The notes under the pieces: model-generated
What the model saw: only the letters and a program-made list of their open reading frames with translations
What the model was told of the DNA's origin: nothing
Databases searched by the model: none
Program-made: the position numbers and the translations under genes
From: Bacillus spizizenii TU-B-10
Lineage (GTDB): Bacteria; Bacillota; Bacilli; Bacillales; Bacillaceae
Assembly (NCBI RefSeq): GCF_000227465.1
Contig: NC_016047.1
Location: 1,565,001-1,629,000 of the forward strand
Direction: 5' to 3'
Length of the DNA: 64,000 bases
In this document: in pieces, positions 18,811-25,882 of the stretch
How the letters are laid out: the number at the start of each line of letters is the position of its first letter
Position numbering within the stretch: position 1 is the first letter of the stretch

Positions 18811-19671
18811 TTAATTTGTGCTTTTTAAGGTAAAGACAGTGATTTCAGGCTTGGCTAGAAACCGCAAAGGCAGTCTGGTCATCCCGAGGCCGCGGTTTAC
18901 ATAAATATGAGTGCTGCCTGTTTGATACATTCCTTCTATGTAGACTTTTCCATATGGAGGCGTAATGATCGGTCCGTAAAAAGGCAGCTGAATCTGGCCG
19001 CCGTGTGTATGGCCGGAAAGCTGAAGATTCACCGGATATCCTGTTGTTTTTAAGGCTGCATCAGGTTCATGGACGAGCAGAATGGAAAAAAGTCTGTCGC
19101 TTAGCCTTGATAGGATGCCTTCATAATCTGGGTTTCCGAGCATTAAGTCATCAAGCGATGCAATCTCGATTTCACTGCCATCTGCAAGCGACAATGTTTG
19201 ATAACCATTGCGGTATACCGTAAAACCGCCAGCCGTCATCAGGCTTTTGTAAACAGCAGTTCCATAGCCTCCGTGATCATGATTGCCGTAAATACAAAGC
19301 TTGCCGAAGGGAGCATGTAGTTTTCTCAATAATGGAATGACTGCCTGGTGTTGCTGGTACGTATTAGGATTATCGATGATATCCCCTGTAAAAACTATGA
19401 GATCAGGTTTAGATTCATTAATTGATAGGATGACAGTTTTTAAATCTTCAAGAGTAAAATAATCACTCAAGTGTGTATCACTGAACTGCACGATTTTAAA
19501 ACCGTCAAATCCGTGCGGGATGAGAGAGCTTTTTATTGTGTGTTCGGTTGTCTCGATCATATGCGGCTCCAGATATCTGGCATAGCCGTATCCTCCGCCA
19601 GCTGTTAAAGCCCCGGCAGCAAGAGTGCCGAACATTCCTTTCAGAAATTGCCTTCTGGACATCTTTTTCAT
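18811..19671 (-). CDS. ykuE: Tat-exported metallophosphoesterase YkuE
   Basis: This calcineurin-like phosphoesterase (286 residues) carries a twin-arginine signal peptide (MSRRQFLKGMFGT, then a hydrophobic Ala/Gly stretch). It is therefore exported folded through the Tat system; the B. subtilis protein is a known Tat substrate located at the cell wall. Metal-binding motifs appear in order: DTHLSD, GDIID, GNHDHG and SGHTHGGQ. The natural substrate is not established. A weak ribosome site (AAAGGTTGG) precedes the ATG. The gene is followed by ykuD on the same strand and is divergent from fadH. Confidence 0.94.
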   Translation of the reverse strand: MKKMSRRQFLKGMFGTLAAGALTAGGGYGYARYLEPHMIETTEHTIKSSLIPHGFDGFKIVQFSDTHLSDYFTLEDLKTVILSINESKPDLIVFTGDIIDNPNTYQQHQAVIPLLRKLHAPFGKLCIYGNHDHGGYGTAVYKSLMTAGGFTVYRNGYQTLSLADGSEIEIASLDDLMLGNPDYEGILSRLSDRLFSILLVHEPDAALKTTGYPVNLQLSGHTHGGQIQLPFYGPIITPPYGKVYIEGMYQTGSTHIYVNRGLGMTRLPLRFLAKPEITVFTLKSTN

Positions 19672-19777
19672 TTCAAACCAACCTTTAATAGAGTTTTTCT
19701 ATTATAGCATCTGTATCTTGAAAAAATCTCATATCAGCATGTACTGACAGAGCAGGCATATAATGATAGAATAATAT

Positions 19778-19795
19778 TGAATGAACACTCATTCA
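19778..19795. promoter_or_regulatory. FadR operator before fadH
   Basis: TGAATGAACACTCATTCA is a perfect inverted repeat (TGAATGA-acac-TCATTCA) matching the Bacillus FadR/YsiA operator. It sits just after a TATAAT (19759-19764) and ends 17 bases before the fadH ATG, so FadR would block transcription until long-chain acyl-CoA appears. Confidence 0.85.
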
Positions 19796-19812
19796 TAACG
19801 GGAGGGAGAAAC

Positions 19813-20577
19813 ATGGAAAAAAAAGCGGTTATTATTACCGGCGGGTCAAGCGGCATGGGAAAAGCAATGGCAAAAAAACAGGCTGAATTAGGCTGGCACG
19901 TCATGGTGACAGGACGGAACCAGGAAGCACTTGAGGAAACGAAAAGAGAAATTGAGACCTTTGAGGGGCAGGTCACTTGTTTTCAAATGGATGTCCGCTC
20001 TGATTCCGCTGCTTCAGACATGATTACAGAAGGGATAAGAGCCTTTGGCCGGCTTGATGCGCTGATCAATAATGCGGCCGGAAATTTTATTTGCCCGGCA
20101 GAAAAGCTGACGCCCAATGGATGGAAAGCCGTTATTGAGATTGTTTTAAACGGCACATTTTTTTGCAGCCAAGCTGCGGCAAGGTATTGGATCGAGCAGC
20201 AGAAGAAGGGCGTCATTTTAAATATGGCCGCCACATACGCTTGGGGAGCGGGAGCGGGGGTCGTTCATTCCGCTGCAGCCAAAGCAGGGGTATTGTCACT
20301 GACAAGAACCTTGGCCGTGGAGTGGGGGAGCCAATACGGAATCCGCACAAACGCGATTGCACCCGGTCCGATTGAACGAACAGGCGGTGCGGAGAAGCTA
20401 TTTGAATCAGAAAAAGCGATGGCTCGCACGCTAAACAGTGTGCCGCTCGGCCGGCTCGGCACGCCGGAGGAAATCGCCGCCTTGGCAGCGTTTATGCTTT
20501 CTGATGAAGCTTCCTATATGAATGGAGAATGTGTCACTCTGGATGGGGGGCAATGGCTGAATCCTTATCCGTTTTAA
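19813..20577 (+). CDS. fadH: 2,4-dienoyl-CoA reductase FadH (SDR family)
   Basis: FadH (YkuF, 254 residues) is a short-chain dehydrogenase needed to degrade unsaturated fatty acids. The NADP-binding motif TGGSSGMGKAMA and the NNAAGNF motif are present. The usual SDR catalytic Tyr is missing: four residues before the Lys of SAAAKAG is Ser, as in the dienoyl-CoA reductase subgroup, which supports the call. The start at 19813 follows GGGAGGGAG. A FadR operator precedes it. In strain 168 I recall ykuG and ykuH following; here ykuI follows after 63 bases. Confidence 0.93.
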   Translation: MEKKAVIITGGSSGMGKAMAKKQAELGWHVMVTGRNQEALEETKREIETFEGQVTCFQMDVRSDSAASDMITEGIRAFGRLDALINNAAGNFICPAEKLTPNGWKAVIEIVLNGTFFCSQAAARYWIEQQKKGVILNMAATYAWGAGAGVVHSAAAKAGVLSLTRTLAVEWGSQYGIRTNAIAPGPIERTGGAEKLFESEKAMARTLNSVPLGRLGTPEEIAALAAFMLSDEASYMNGECVTLDGGQWLNPYPF

Positions 20578-20640
20578 AGCATATTAAACTTTGGATTCAA
20601 TGTGGTATAATCAGACAAAGATAGAGAAGCAGGTGATAAC

Positions 20641-21864
20641 ATGTTGGATCCACTTGATATTTTAACGAACATTGATGATGTCCTCCCATATTACCAGGCG
20701 ATTTTCAGTGCCGAGGAGCAGAAAATCGTCGGGTATGAGGTGCTGGGGCGTATAATGGCAGATTCGGAAATTCAAAGTCTCGGACCCTTCTTTTTAGATG
20801 GGGGAATACCCGAAGAATATAAATTAGAGGTGGATAACAGAATTATCCGCCAGGCTCTAGACCGTTTTTTAGAGGCCGATTCTGATCTGCTGATTTTTAT
20901 GAATCAGGATGCCAATCTGCTGATGCTTGATCACGGCGAAAGCTTTCTGGAGCTTCTGAAAGAATATGAAGCGAAAGGAATTAAACTTCATCGTTTCGTG
21001 CTTGAAATTACGGAGCACAATTTTGAAGGGGATATTGAGCAGCTTTACCATATGCTTGCCTACTATCGTACATACGGAATTAAAATTGCAGTTGATAATA
21101 TCGGAAAAGAAAGCAGCAACCTGGACAGAATTGCATTACTTTCGCCAGATCTGTTAAAAATCGATTTGCAGGCGCTGAAAGTATCACAGCCGTCACCGTC
21201 ATATGAGCATGTGCTATATAGCATATCTTTACTAGCGAGAAAAATCGGTGCTGCGCTGCTGTATGAAGACATTGAGGCGAACTTCCAGCTTCAGTACGCT
21301 TGGAGAAACGGAGGCCGCTATTTTCAGGGCTATTACTTGTTGTCTCCGTCTGAAACGTTTCTAGAGAGAGATGTATTGAAACAAAGACTTAAAACTGAAT
21401 TTCACCAATTTATCACACATGAGAAAAAGAAGCTTGAAACCGTCTATGAACACTCTGAACAGTTTTACAGACGGGTTCATCAAGCGGTGACATCTTTGAG
21501 AAAAAACAACCTGTCTTCTGATGATGACTTTATTAAAAAGCTGGCGGAAGAGCTGACCGATTGCAGCTTTAGAATTTACATGTGTGATGGAGAAGGCGAT
21601 CAGCTGACGGGAAATGTGTTTAAACAAGATGGAGAATGGATTTACCAGCCGGAATACGCGGAAAAGAATTGGAGCTGGCGTCCTTATTTCCTGGAGAACA
21701 TTATGAGAATGAGAAATCTCAGAAAAGGGTTTTTCAGTGATCTGTACAGTGATTTGGAAACAGGTGAAATGATCAGAACGTTTTCGTATCCGATGGATGA
21801 TCAGATGTATTTATTTATAGACTTGCCCTATTCTTATTTATATGAGCAGGATGGATTGATTTAA
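20641..21864 (+). CDS. ykuI: EAL-domain c-di-GMP binding protein YkuI
   Basis: This protein (407 residues) has an N-terminal EAL domain (residues 15-255: YEVLGR in place of EAL, LEITEHN, VDNIG, LLKIDL) joined to a C-terminal PAS-like domain. The solved B. subtilis protein binds c-di-GMP but shows no clear phosphodiesterase activity, so it is thought to be a receptor or signalling protein. AGGTGATA precedes the ATG. A GC-rich terminator follows. There is no membrane segment. Confidence 0.94.
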   Translation: MLDPLDILTNIDDVLPYYQAIFSAEEQKIVGYEVLGRIMADSEIQSLGPFFLDGGIPEEYKLEVDNRIIRQALDRFLEADSDLLIFMNQDANLLMLDHGESFLELLKEYEAKGIKLHRFVLEITEHNFEGDIEQLYHMLAYYRTYGIKIAVDNIGKESSNLDRIALLSPDLLKIDLQALKVSQPSPSYEHVLYSISLLARKIGAALLYEDIEANFQLQYAWRNGGRYFQGYYLLSPSETFLERDVLKQRLKTEFHQFITHEKKKLETVYEHSEQFYRRVHQAVTSLRKNNLSSDDDFIKKLAEELTDCSFRIYMCDGEGDQLTGNVFKQDGEWIYQPEYAEKNWSWRPYFLENIMRMRNLRKGFFSDLYSDLETGEMIRTFSYPMDDQMYLFIDLPYSYLYEQDGLI

Positions 21865-21888
21865 GCGGCTGAAAGGCCGTTTTTTTTT
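21865..21888 (+). terminator. Terminator after ykuI
   Basis: The short hairpin GCGGCT-gaaa-GGCCGT is followed by nine T residues. Confidence 0.8.
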
Positions 21889-21916
21889 ATGAATTGAAAA
21901 AAATATCAAAAAACGA

Positions 21917-21945
21917 TTGACATTGATACTGAGAATCATTATCAT
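21917..21945 (+). promoter_or_regulatory. fsrA promoter with overlapping Fur box
   Basis: TTGACA (21917-21922) and TATCAT (21940-21945) are 17 bases apart. The Fur box TGAGAATCATTATCA (21930-21944) differs from the 7-1-7 consensus at one position and covers the -10, so iron-loaded Fur would block transcription. Confidence 0.88.
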
Positions 21946-21953
21946 TTAATTAT

Positions 21954-22037
21954 AGAGAGAAGCTACTCTCTGTTCCCCAACCCCTCTATCAGATCAAGAT
22001 CCGAAAAAGCTTGGCGCTACCCCCGCCAAGTTTTTTT
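21954..22037 (+). ncRNA. fsrA: Fur-regulated small RNA FsrA
   Basis: This is a non-coding RNA of about 84 nucleotides at the place (between ykuI and ykuJ) where FsrA is known in B. subtilis. The predicted 5' end falls seven to ten bases after the -10. The RNA contains the C-rich single-stranded segments (TTCCCCAACCCC, CTACCCCCG) that pair with ribosome sites of iron-rich protein mRNAs. It ends in the hairpin CTTGGCG-ctacccc-CGCCAAG followed by seven T residues. It represses such mRNAs when iron is scarce. The exact 5' end is inferred from promoter spacing. Confidence 0.9.
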
Positions 22038-22079
22038 ATTTGCCAAAGCATAAGACAATCAATAAAACAATAAACCTAA

Positions 22080-22300
22080 CTAGGGGAAAACGTTGAACAA
22101 TGGGAGGAACAAAATGTTCTTTCAGCGCCCGAACACCCGTACCAATGCTGCACGGCTGTGCAAGAGATATTAGACGGCAAATGCGGCGAGATGTTCACTC
22201 TGAATCATTACATATTGCAAAATTTCAAAAGAAGATTTTGATGAAATTGCAAAAAAAAAGCTTTCCTGACTCTGCGGGCATACCAAAAAAAATCATAATT
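22080..22300 (+). pseudogene. Decayed reading frame, possibly a HxlR-type regulator fragment
   Basis: GGAGG (22103-22107) is ideally placed for ATG 22114, but that frame stops after 19 codons. From about 22116 the frame one base earlier reads as protein-like text (SAPEHPYQCCTAVQEILDG, then CGEMFTLNHYILQNFKRRF, stop at 22241). A further shift continues FDEIAKKK. The order of conserved features (Cys, IL-GGK-like turn, leucine-rich helix, RRFDE) recalls the N-terminus of HxlR/YtcD winged-helix proteins, but the match is weak and made by eye. I interpret it as a frameshifted remnant. A database search would decide. Confidence 0.4.
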
Positions 22301-22487
22301 GTGTGCATGACATTCAAAAAAAGCCTCAAACTAATAAAAAATAGTTTTTTCACTTTTTTTCTTTTCTTAAATTCAGCAGTGAAAATGCCATCCTGTCCGA
22401 CTTTATGGTATGATGCTCAATAGAACTTGTATTATAATAAATACTTGTTGATTTGAAGTTGCTTTTTGAAAGGAGTCTTTTTTTAGA

Positions 22488-22727
22488 ATGTCACAATTAA
22501 TGGGTATCATCACACGGCTGCAAAGTCTGCAAGAAACAGCGGAAGCGGCTAACGAGCCAATGCAGCGTTATTTCGAAGTAAATGGTGAGAAAATATGCAG
22601 TGTTAAATATTTCGAAAAAAATCAAACGTTTGAATTGACGGTTTTCCAAAAAGGTGAAAAACCTAACACATATCCGTTTGATAATATCGACATGGTTTCC
22701 ATCGAAATCTTTGAACTTCTTCAGTAA
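22488..22727 (+). CDS. ykuJ: Conserved small protein YkuJ (DUF1797)
   Basis: This small cytoplasmic protein (79 residues) comes from a family conserved in Firmicutes; a structure exists but no function is known to me. The sequence is mixed alpha/beta, with a central FEVNGEKICSVKYFEKNQTFEL block. The ribosome site AAAGGAG lies unusually far (12 bases) from the ATG. Candidate -10 elements TATGAT (22408) and TATAAT (22433) precede it. ykuK follows after 108 bases, and ykuJ-ykuK may share a transcript. Confidence 0.88.
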   Translation: MSQLMGIITRLQSLQETAEAANEPMQRYFEVNGEKICSVKYFEKNQTFELTVFQKGEKPNTYPFDNIDMVSIEIFELLQ

Positions 22728-22835
22728 GATTCCTGAAATAGTGGGAACAAGCTTCCGCTTTTGCAAAAGTAATCGAAATAAACGGTAAGGAACATACTTG
22801 TTTCATGGTTGTAAATTTTGAAAAGGAGTGTCGCT

Positions 22836-23354
22836 ATGGCTGATTCTTTTCTGTTTTATAATCTTTCAGAAGCACAGATGACCTTTCAAGATGTGATGGA
22901 ACGGCTTAAAGCCTTTGTTCGAAAGGACCCCCGTTCTTCTTATGTGTTATCGATCGGAACCGATTCACAAGTGTACCGCGATTACACAAAGTTTATTACC
23001 GCATTGCATTTGCATCGTACAGGCAAGGGAGCTTGGGGCTGCTTGAAAAATCATACAGTCGACAGACCCATACATAGCCTTCGGGAGAAGATTTCGTTAG
23101 AAACGGCGTACAGCCAAGAAACGGCCGCTCATATTCTTGATGGGCACTTAATGGATATTACCGATCTGCTCCTGCCCTTTACCGGTGAGGGGGCGGATCT
23201 TACCTTTGAGGTTCACTTGGATATTGGGAAAAAAGGGCTTACAAAAGAACTAATTCAAGAAATGACAGGACGTATCACTTCCATGGGGATTGAGGCAAAA
23301 ATAAAACCGGATTCATACACTGCCTTCAGCTATGCAAATCGTTTCACAAAATAA
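22836..23354 (+). CDS. ykuK: RNase H-like fold protein YkuK (DUF458)
   Basis: This uncharacterised protein has 172 residues. The pattern LSIGTDSQVYRD...TKFITALHLH, with an acidic residue after the first strand and VHLDIGKKG later, is typical of the DUF458 group with a predicted RNase H-like fold. Nuclease activity is not shown. The start is ATG 22836, after AAAAGGAG; an in-frame TTG at 22818 lies inside the ribosome-binding region and is rejected. It is downstream of ykuJ and upstream of the separately promoted abbA. Confidence 0.85.
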   Translation: MADSFLFYNLSEAQMTFQDVMERLKAFVRKDPRSSYVLSIGTDSQVYRDYTKFITALHLHRTGKGAWGCLKNHTVDRPIHSLREKISLETAYSQETAAHILDGHLMDITDLLLPFTGEGADLTFEVHLDIGKKGLTKELIQEMTGRITSMGIEAKIKPDSYTAFSYANRFTK

Positions 23355-23378
23355 TTCCGGCTGAAAAGCCAAGGGAAA

Positions 23379-23422
23379 TGTCGAATTATGCGGTTGACGT
23401 TTGTTTTCTGATTACTTATTCT
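23379..23422 (+). promoter_or_regulatory. abbA promoter with upstream 0A box
   Basis: TTGACG (23394-23399) and TATTCT (23417-23422) are exactly 17 bases apart. A perfect 0A box TGTCGAA (23379-23385) lies nine bases upstream of the -35, a position suited to activation. This agrees with the reported Spo0A dependence of abbA. Confidence 0.7.
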
Positions 23423-23487
23423 AGCGGTAGAGCTGAAAGTAAGTTGTCTTGCTTTCAGAGGTATTCAGTATAAAACAGGGGGCCTGA

Positions 23488-23685
23488 TTGCGAATGAGTC
23501 TTATCGGTGAACGATTTACAGAAGAAGAACAAAAACTTCTGCTGAATATCCTGATCAACCATGAGTATGCCATCGAGCTATTAAGCAGTGAGATCAACGA
23601 TATAGAGACAGGAACCAAAAACGTTGACGGAACCACCTACAAAAAACTTGTAACGCTATACGACCGATTTCGATTTGAAAATTAA
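23488..23685 (+). CDS. abbA: AbrB antirepressor AbbA
   Basis: AbbA (65 residues) binds the transition-state regulator AbrB and stops it from holding DNA, so that stationary-phase genes are released when Spo0A is active. The sequence is mostly helical (GERFTEEEQKLLLNILINHE) and acidic, consistent with DNA mimicry. The start is TTG at 23488 after an ACAGGGGG ribosome site. A promoter with an upstream 0A box is visible, and a clean terminator follows. Abh, a paralogue of its target AbrB, is encoded at 56 kb in this window. Confidence 0.95.
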   Translation: MRMSLIGERFTEEEQKLLLNILINHEYAIELLSSEINDIETGTKNVDGTTYKKLVTLYDRFRFEN

Positions 23686-23702
23686 TGGAGCACCCTATAA
23701 TT

Positions 23703-23730
23703 GATACTCGCTCAAAGAGTATCTTTTTTA
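23703..23730 (+). terminator. Terminator after abbA
   Basis: The arms GATACTC and GAGTATC (23703-23723) are followed by six T residues. Confidence 0.85.
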
Positions 23731-23823
23731 TTGAAACGAAACTTTTCGACAAATACTGATAAAGTTTATATTATTGTAATATAGGGAATGTATTGTTGAG
23801 GAAAATGAAAAGGGGTCGAAAAC

Positions 23824-24267
23824 ATGATAAGCTTACAATCAGACCAGCTTCTTGAGGCAACAGTCGGACAATTTATGATTGAGGCGGACAAAGTAGCGCA
23901 CGTTCAAGTCGGCAACAACCTTGAGCACGCATTATTAGTGCTGACAAAAACCGGATACACAGCCATCCCGGTTCTTGATCCTTCCTATCGTTTACATGGT
24001 TTAATCGGTACAAATATGATCATGAACAGCATTTTTGGGCTTGAGCGAATCGAGTTTGAAAAGCTTGACCAGATTACTGTCGAGGAAGTCATGCTGACTG
24101 ATATTCCGCGCCTCCATATAAATGATCCGATTATGAAGGGGTTCGGCATGGTCATTAATAACGGATTTGTTTGTGTTGAAAATGATGAGCAGGTGTTTGA
24201 AGGAATTTTTACGAGAAGAGTGGTTTTAAAGGAATTGAATAAGCATATACGCTCATTGAACAAGTAG
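23824..24267 (+). CDS. darB: c-di-AMP receptor DarB (CBS-domain protein)
   Basis: DarB (YkuL/CbpB, 147 residues) consists of two CBS domains and nothing else (about residues 18-75 and 85-140). In B. subtilis it binds c-di-AMP. In its free form it activates the (p)ppGpp synthetase Rel and pyruvate carboxylase, linking potassium status to the stringent response. AAAGGGG precedes the ATG. A weak hairpin (TAGGC-ttcacg-GCCTA) follows the stop. The other c-di-AMP target in this window is ktrC. Confidence 0.94.
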   Translation: MISLQSDQLLEATVGQFMIEADKVAHVQVGNNLEHALLVLTKTGYTAIPVLDPSYRLHGLIGTNMIMNSIFGLERIEFEKLDQITVEEVMLTDIPRLHINDPIMKGFGMVINNGFVCVENDEQVFEGIFTRRVVLKELNKHIRSLNK

Positions 24268-24413
24268 GCTTCACGGCCTATTTTTATTATATCCCCAGAT
24301 CAAGAAAGAAAGCGCATACATAATTTAAACCAGAATAGGGCTTGAATCAGAAACAAAGATTTGATTAGAATGGGAGATAAGAAAAACTTATTGATCATGA
24401 AAAGGAGGACGAC

Positions 24414-25295
24414 ATGCAGCTTCAAGAGCTTCATATGCTCGTAGTTTTAGCTGAGGAGTTAAATATGAGAAAGGCGGCGGAGCGGCTTTTTGTATCTCAG
24501 CCGGCTTTATCTCAGCGCTTACAAACAATTGAAAAGGCGTGGGGCACAAAAATCTTTTTAAGATCCCAAAAAGGGTTAACGGTAACGCCGGCCGGTGAGA
24601 AAATCATTCAGTTTGCGAATGATGTGACGTTAGAGCAGGAAAGAATAAGAGAAAATATTGATGAACTTGAAGGTGAAATTCACGGCACACTGAAGCTTGC
24701 CGTCGCCTCCATAATCGGCCAGCATTGGCTTCCTAAAGTCTTAAAGACGTATGTGGAAAAGTATCCGAATGCAAAGGTCTCACTCATTACGGGCTGGAGC
24801 AGCGAAATGCTGAAAAGCTTATACGAGGATCAGGTTCATATTGGCATTATTAGGGGCAACCCAGAGTGGAAGGGCCGTAAAGATTACTTAATGACAGATC
24901 ACCTGTATTTAGTGGACACTGAAATTTCCTGCATCGAAGATATTGCCCATACAGAACGGCCGTTTATCCAATTTAAAAGCGACAGCACTTATTTTCAGGA
25001 AATTCAGCACTGGTGGCATCAAAAATTTAAAACGTCGCCAAAACAGACGATATTGGTTGATCAGATTGAAACGTGCAAACAGATGGCGCTGCACGGAATC
25101 GGTTATGCCATTTTGCCGTCTGTTACCCTTCAAAACGAAGATAAAGTCAATAAAATGCCTCTGTTAGACATGAAAGAGCATCCGATCGGACGGGATACAT
25201 GGCTATTAGGCTATGAACCTGCCTTTGAGCTGAAGCAAGTTCAAGCTTTTGTTCAAGTGATAAAGGATATGCTGGATCAAGAAAATCCATTTTAA
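24414..25295 (+). CDS. ccpC: LysR-family citrate-responsive regulator CcpC
   Basis: CcpC (293 residues) represses tricarboxylic-acid-cycle genes such as citZ and citB, and is relieved by citrate. The N-terminal winged helix-turn-helix (residues 15-60: MRKAAERLFVSQPALSQRL, FLRSQKGLTVTPAG) and the C-terminal periplasmic-binding-like effector domain are intact. AAAGGAGG lies ahead of the ATG. The gene is followed by a strong terminator and then the Fur-regulated flavodoxin operon. Confidence 0.96.
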   Translation: MQLQELHMLVVLAEELNMRKAAERLFVSQPALSQRLQTIEKAWGTKIFLRSQKGLTVTPAGEKIIQFANDVTLEQERIRENIDELEGEIHGTLKLAVASIIGQHWLPKVLKTYVEKYPNAKVSLITGWSSEMLKSLYEDQVHIGIIRGNPEWKGRKDYLMTDHLYLVDTEISCIEDIAHTERPFIQFKSDSTYFQEIQHWWHQKFKTSPKQTILVDQIETCKQMALHGIGYAILPSVTLQNEDKVNKMPLLDMKEHPIGRDTWLLGYEPAFELKQVQAFVQVIKDMLDQENPF

Positions 25296-25320
25296 AGACA
25301 GCGATGTGCTGTCTTTTTTT
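25295..25320 (+). terminator. Terminator after ccpC
   Basis: The arms AAGACAGC and GCTGTCTT are followed by seven T residues. Confidence 0.88.
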
Positions 25321-25336
25321 ATTTACACATTGACAA

Positions 25337-25351
25337 TGAAAATCATTATCA
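25337..25351. promoter_or_regulatory. Fur box 1 of ykuNOP
   Basis: TGAAAATCATTATCA matches the 7-1-7 Fur consensus at 14 of 15 positions. It lies directly after a TTGACA (25330-25335). Confidence 0.88.
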
Positions 25352-25373
25352 GTTAAAGTGATACATATGATAT

Positions 25374-25388
25374 TGAAAATCATTATCA
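25374..25388. promoter_or_regulatory. Fur box 2 of ykuNOP
   Basis: This is a second, identical TGAAAATCATTATCA, 37 bases downstream of the first and about three and a half helical turns apart. It lies 18 bases before the ykuN start. Confidence 0.88.
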
Positions 25389-25405
25389 ATTGATGAGGTG
25401 ATAAC

Positions 25406-25882
25406 ATGGCTAAAGCCTTGATTACATATGCCAGCATGTCAGGAAATACAGAAGACATTGCCGTAATTATAAAAGAAACGCTTCAGGAATATGAGTTGGA
25501 TATCGATTGTGTCGAGATAGATGATGCGGATGTGTCTGCTTTGACATCCTATGATTATGTGCTGATTGGCACCTATACATGGGGCGACGGCGATTTGCCT
25601 TACGAAGCGGAAGATTTTTTTGAAGAGGTCAAACAGCTTCAGCTTAATGGCTTAAAAACAGCCTGCTTCGGATCTGGAGATTATTCTTATCCGAAGTTTT
25701 GTGAAGCGGTCAATTTGTTCAGTGTCATGTTGCAAGAGGCGGGGGCTGCCGTTTACCAGGAAACATTGAAAATCGAACTAGCGCCTGAAACAGATGAAGA
25801 TGTGGAAAGCTGCCGAGCGTTTGCGAGAGATTTTCTTGCATGGGCAGATTATATGAACAAGGAAAAAATCCATGTTTCATAA
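25406..25882 (+). CDS. ykuN: Flavodoxin YkuN
   Basis: This short-chain flavodoxin (158 residues) replaces ferredoxin as an electron carrier when iron is scarce. The FMN phosphate loop SMSGNTEDI, the YTWGDGDLP loop and the FGSGDYSY loop are all present. Two near-consensus Fur boxes precede it, so it is switched on in iron starvation. The known B. subtilis protein can donate electrons to cytochrome P450 and nitric oxide synthase. It overlaps ykuO by 11 bases. Confidence 0.96.
   Translation: MAKALITYASMSGNTEDIAVIIKETLQEYELDIDCVEIDDADVSALTSYDYVLIGTYTWGDGDLPYEAEDFFEEVKQLQLNGLKTACFGSGDYSYPKFCEAVNLFSVMLQEAGAAVYQETLKIELAPETDEDVESCRAFARDFLAWADYMNKEKIHVS

Noticed and set aside
22100..22423. A 107-codon plus-strand frame between fsrA and ykuJ starting MGGTKCSF
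   Set aside because: Its ATG overlaps the ribosome site of another start, its second half is low-complexity Lys/Phe text from A and T runs, and it conflicts with the more protein-like neighbouring frame.
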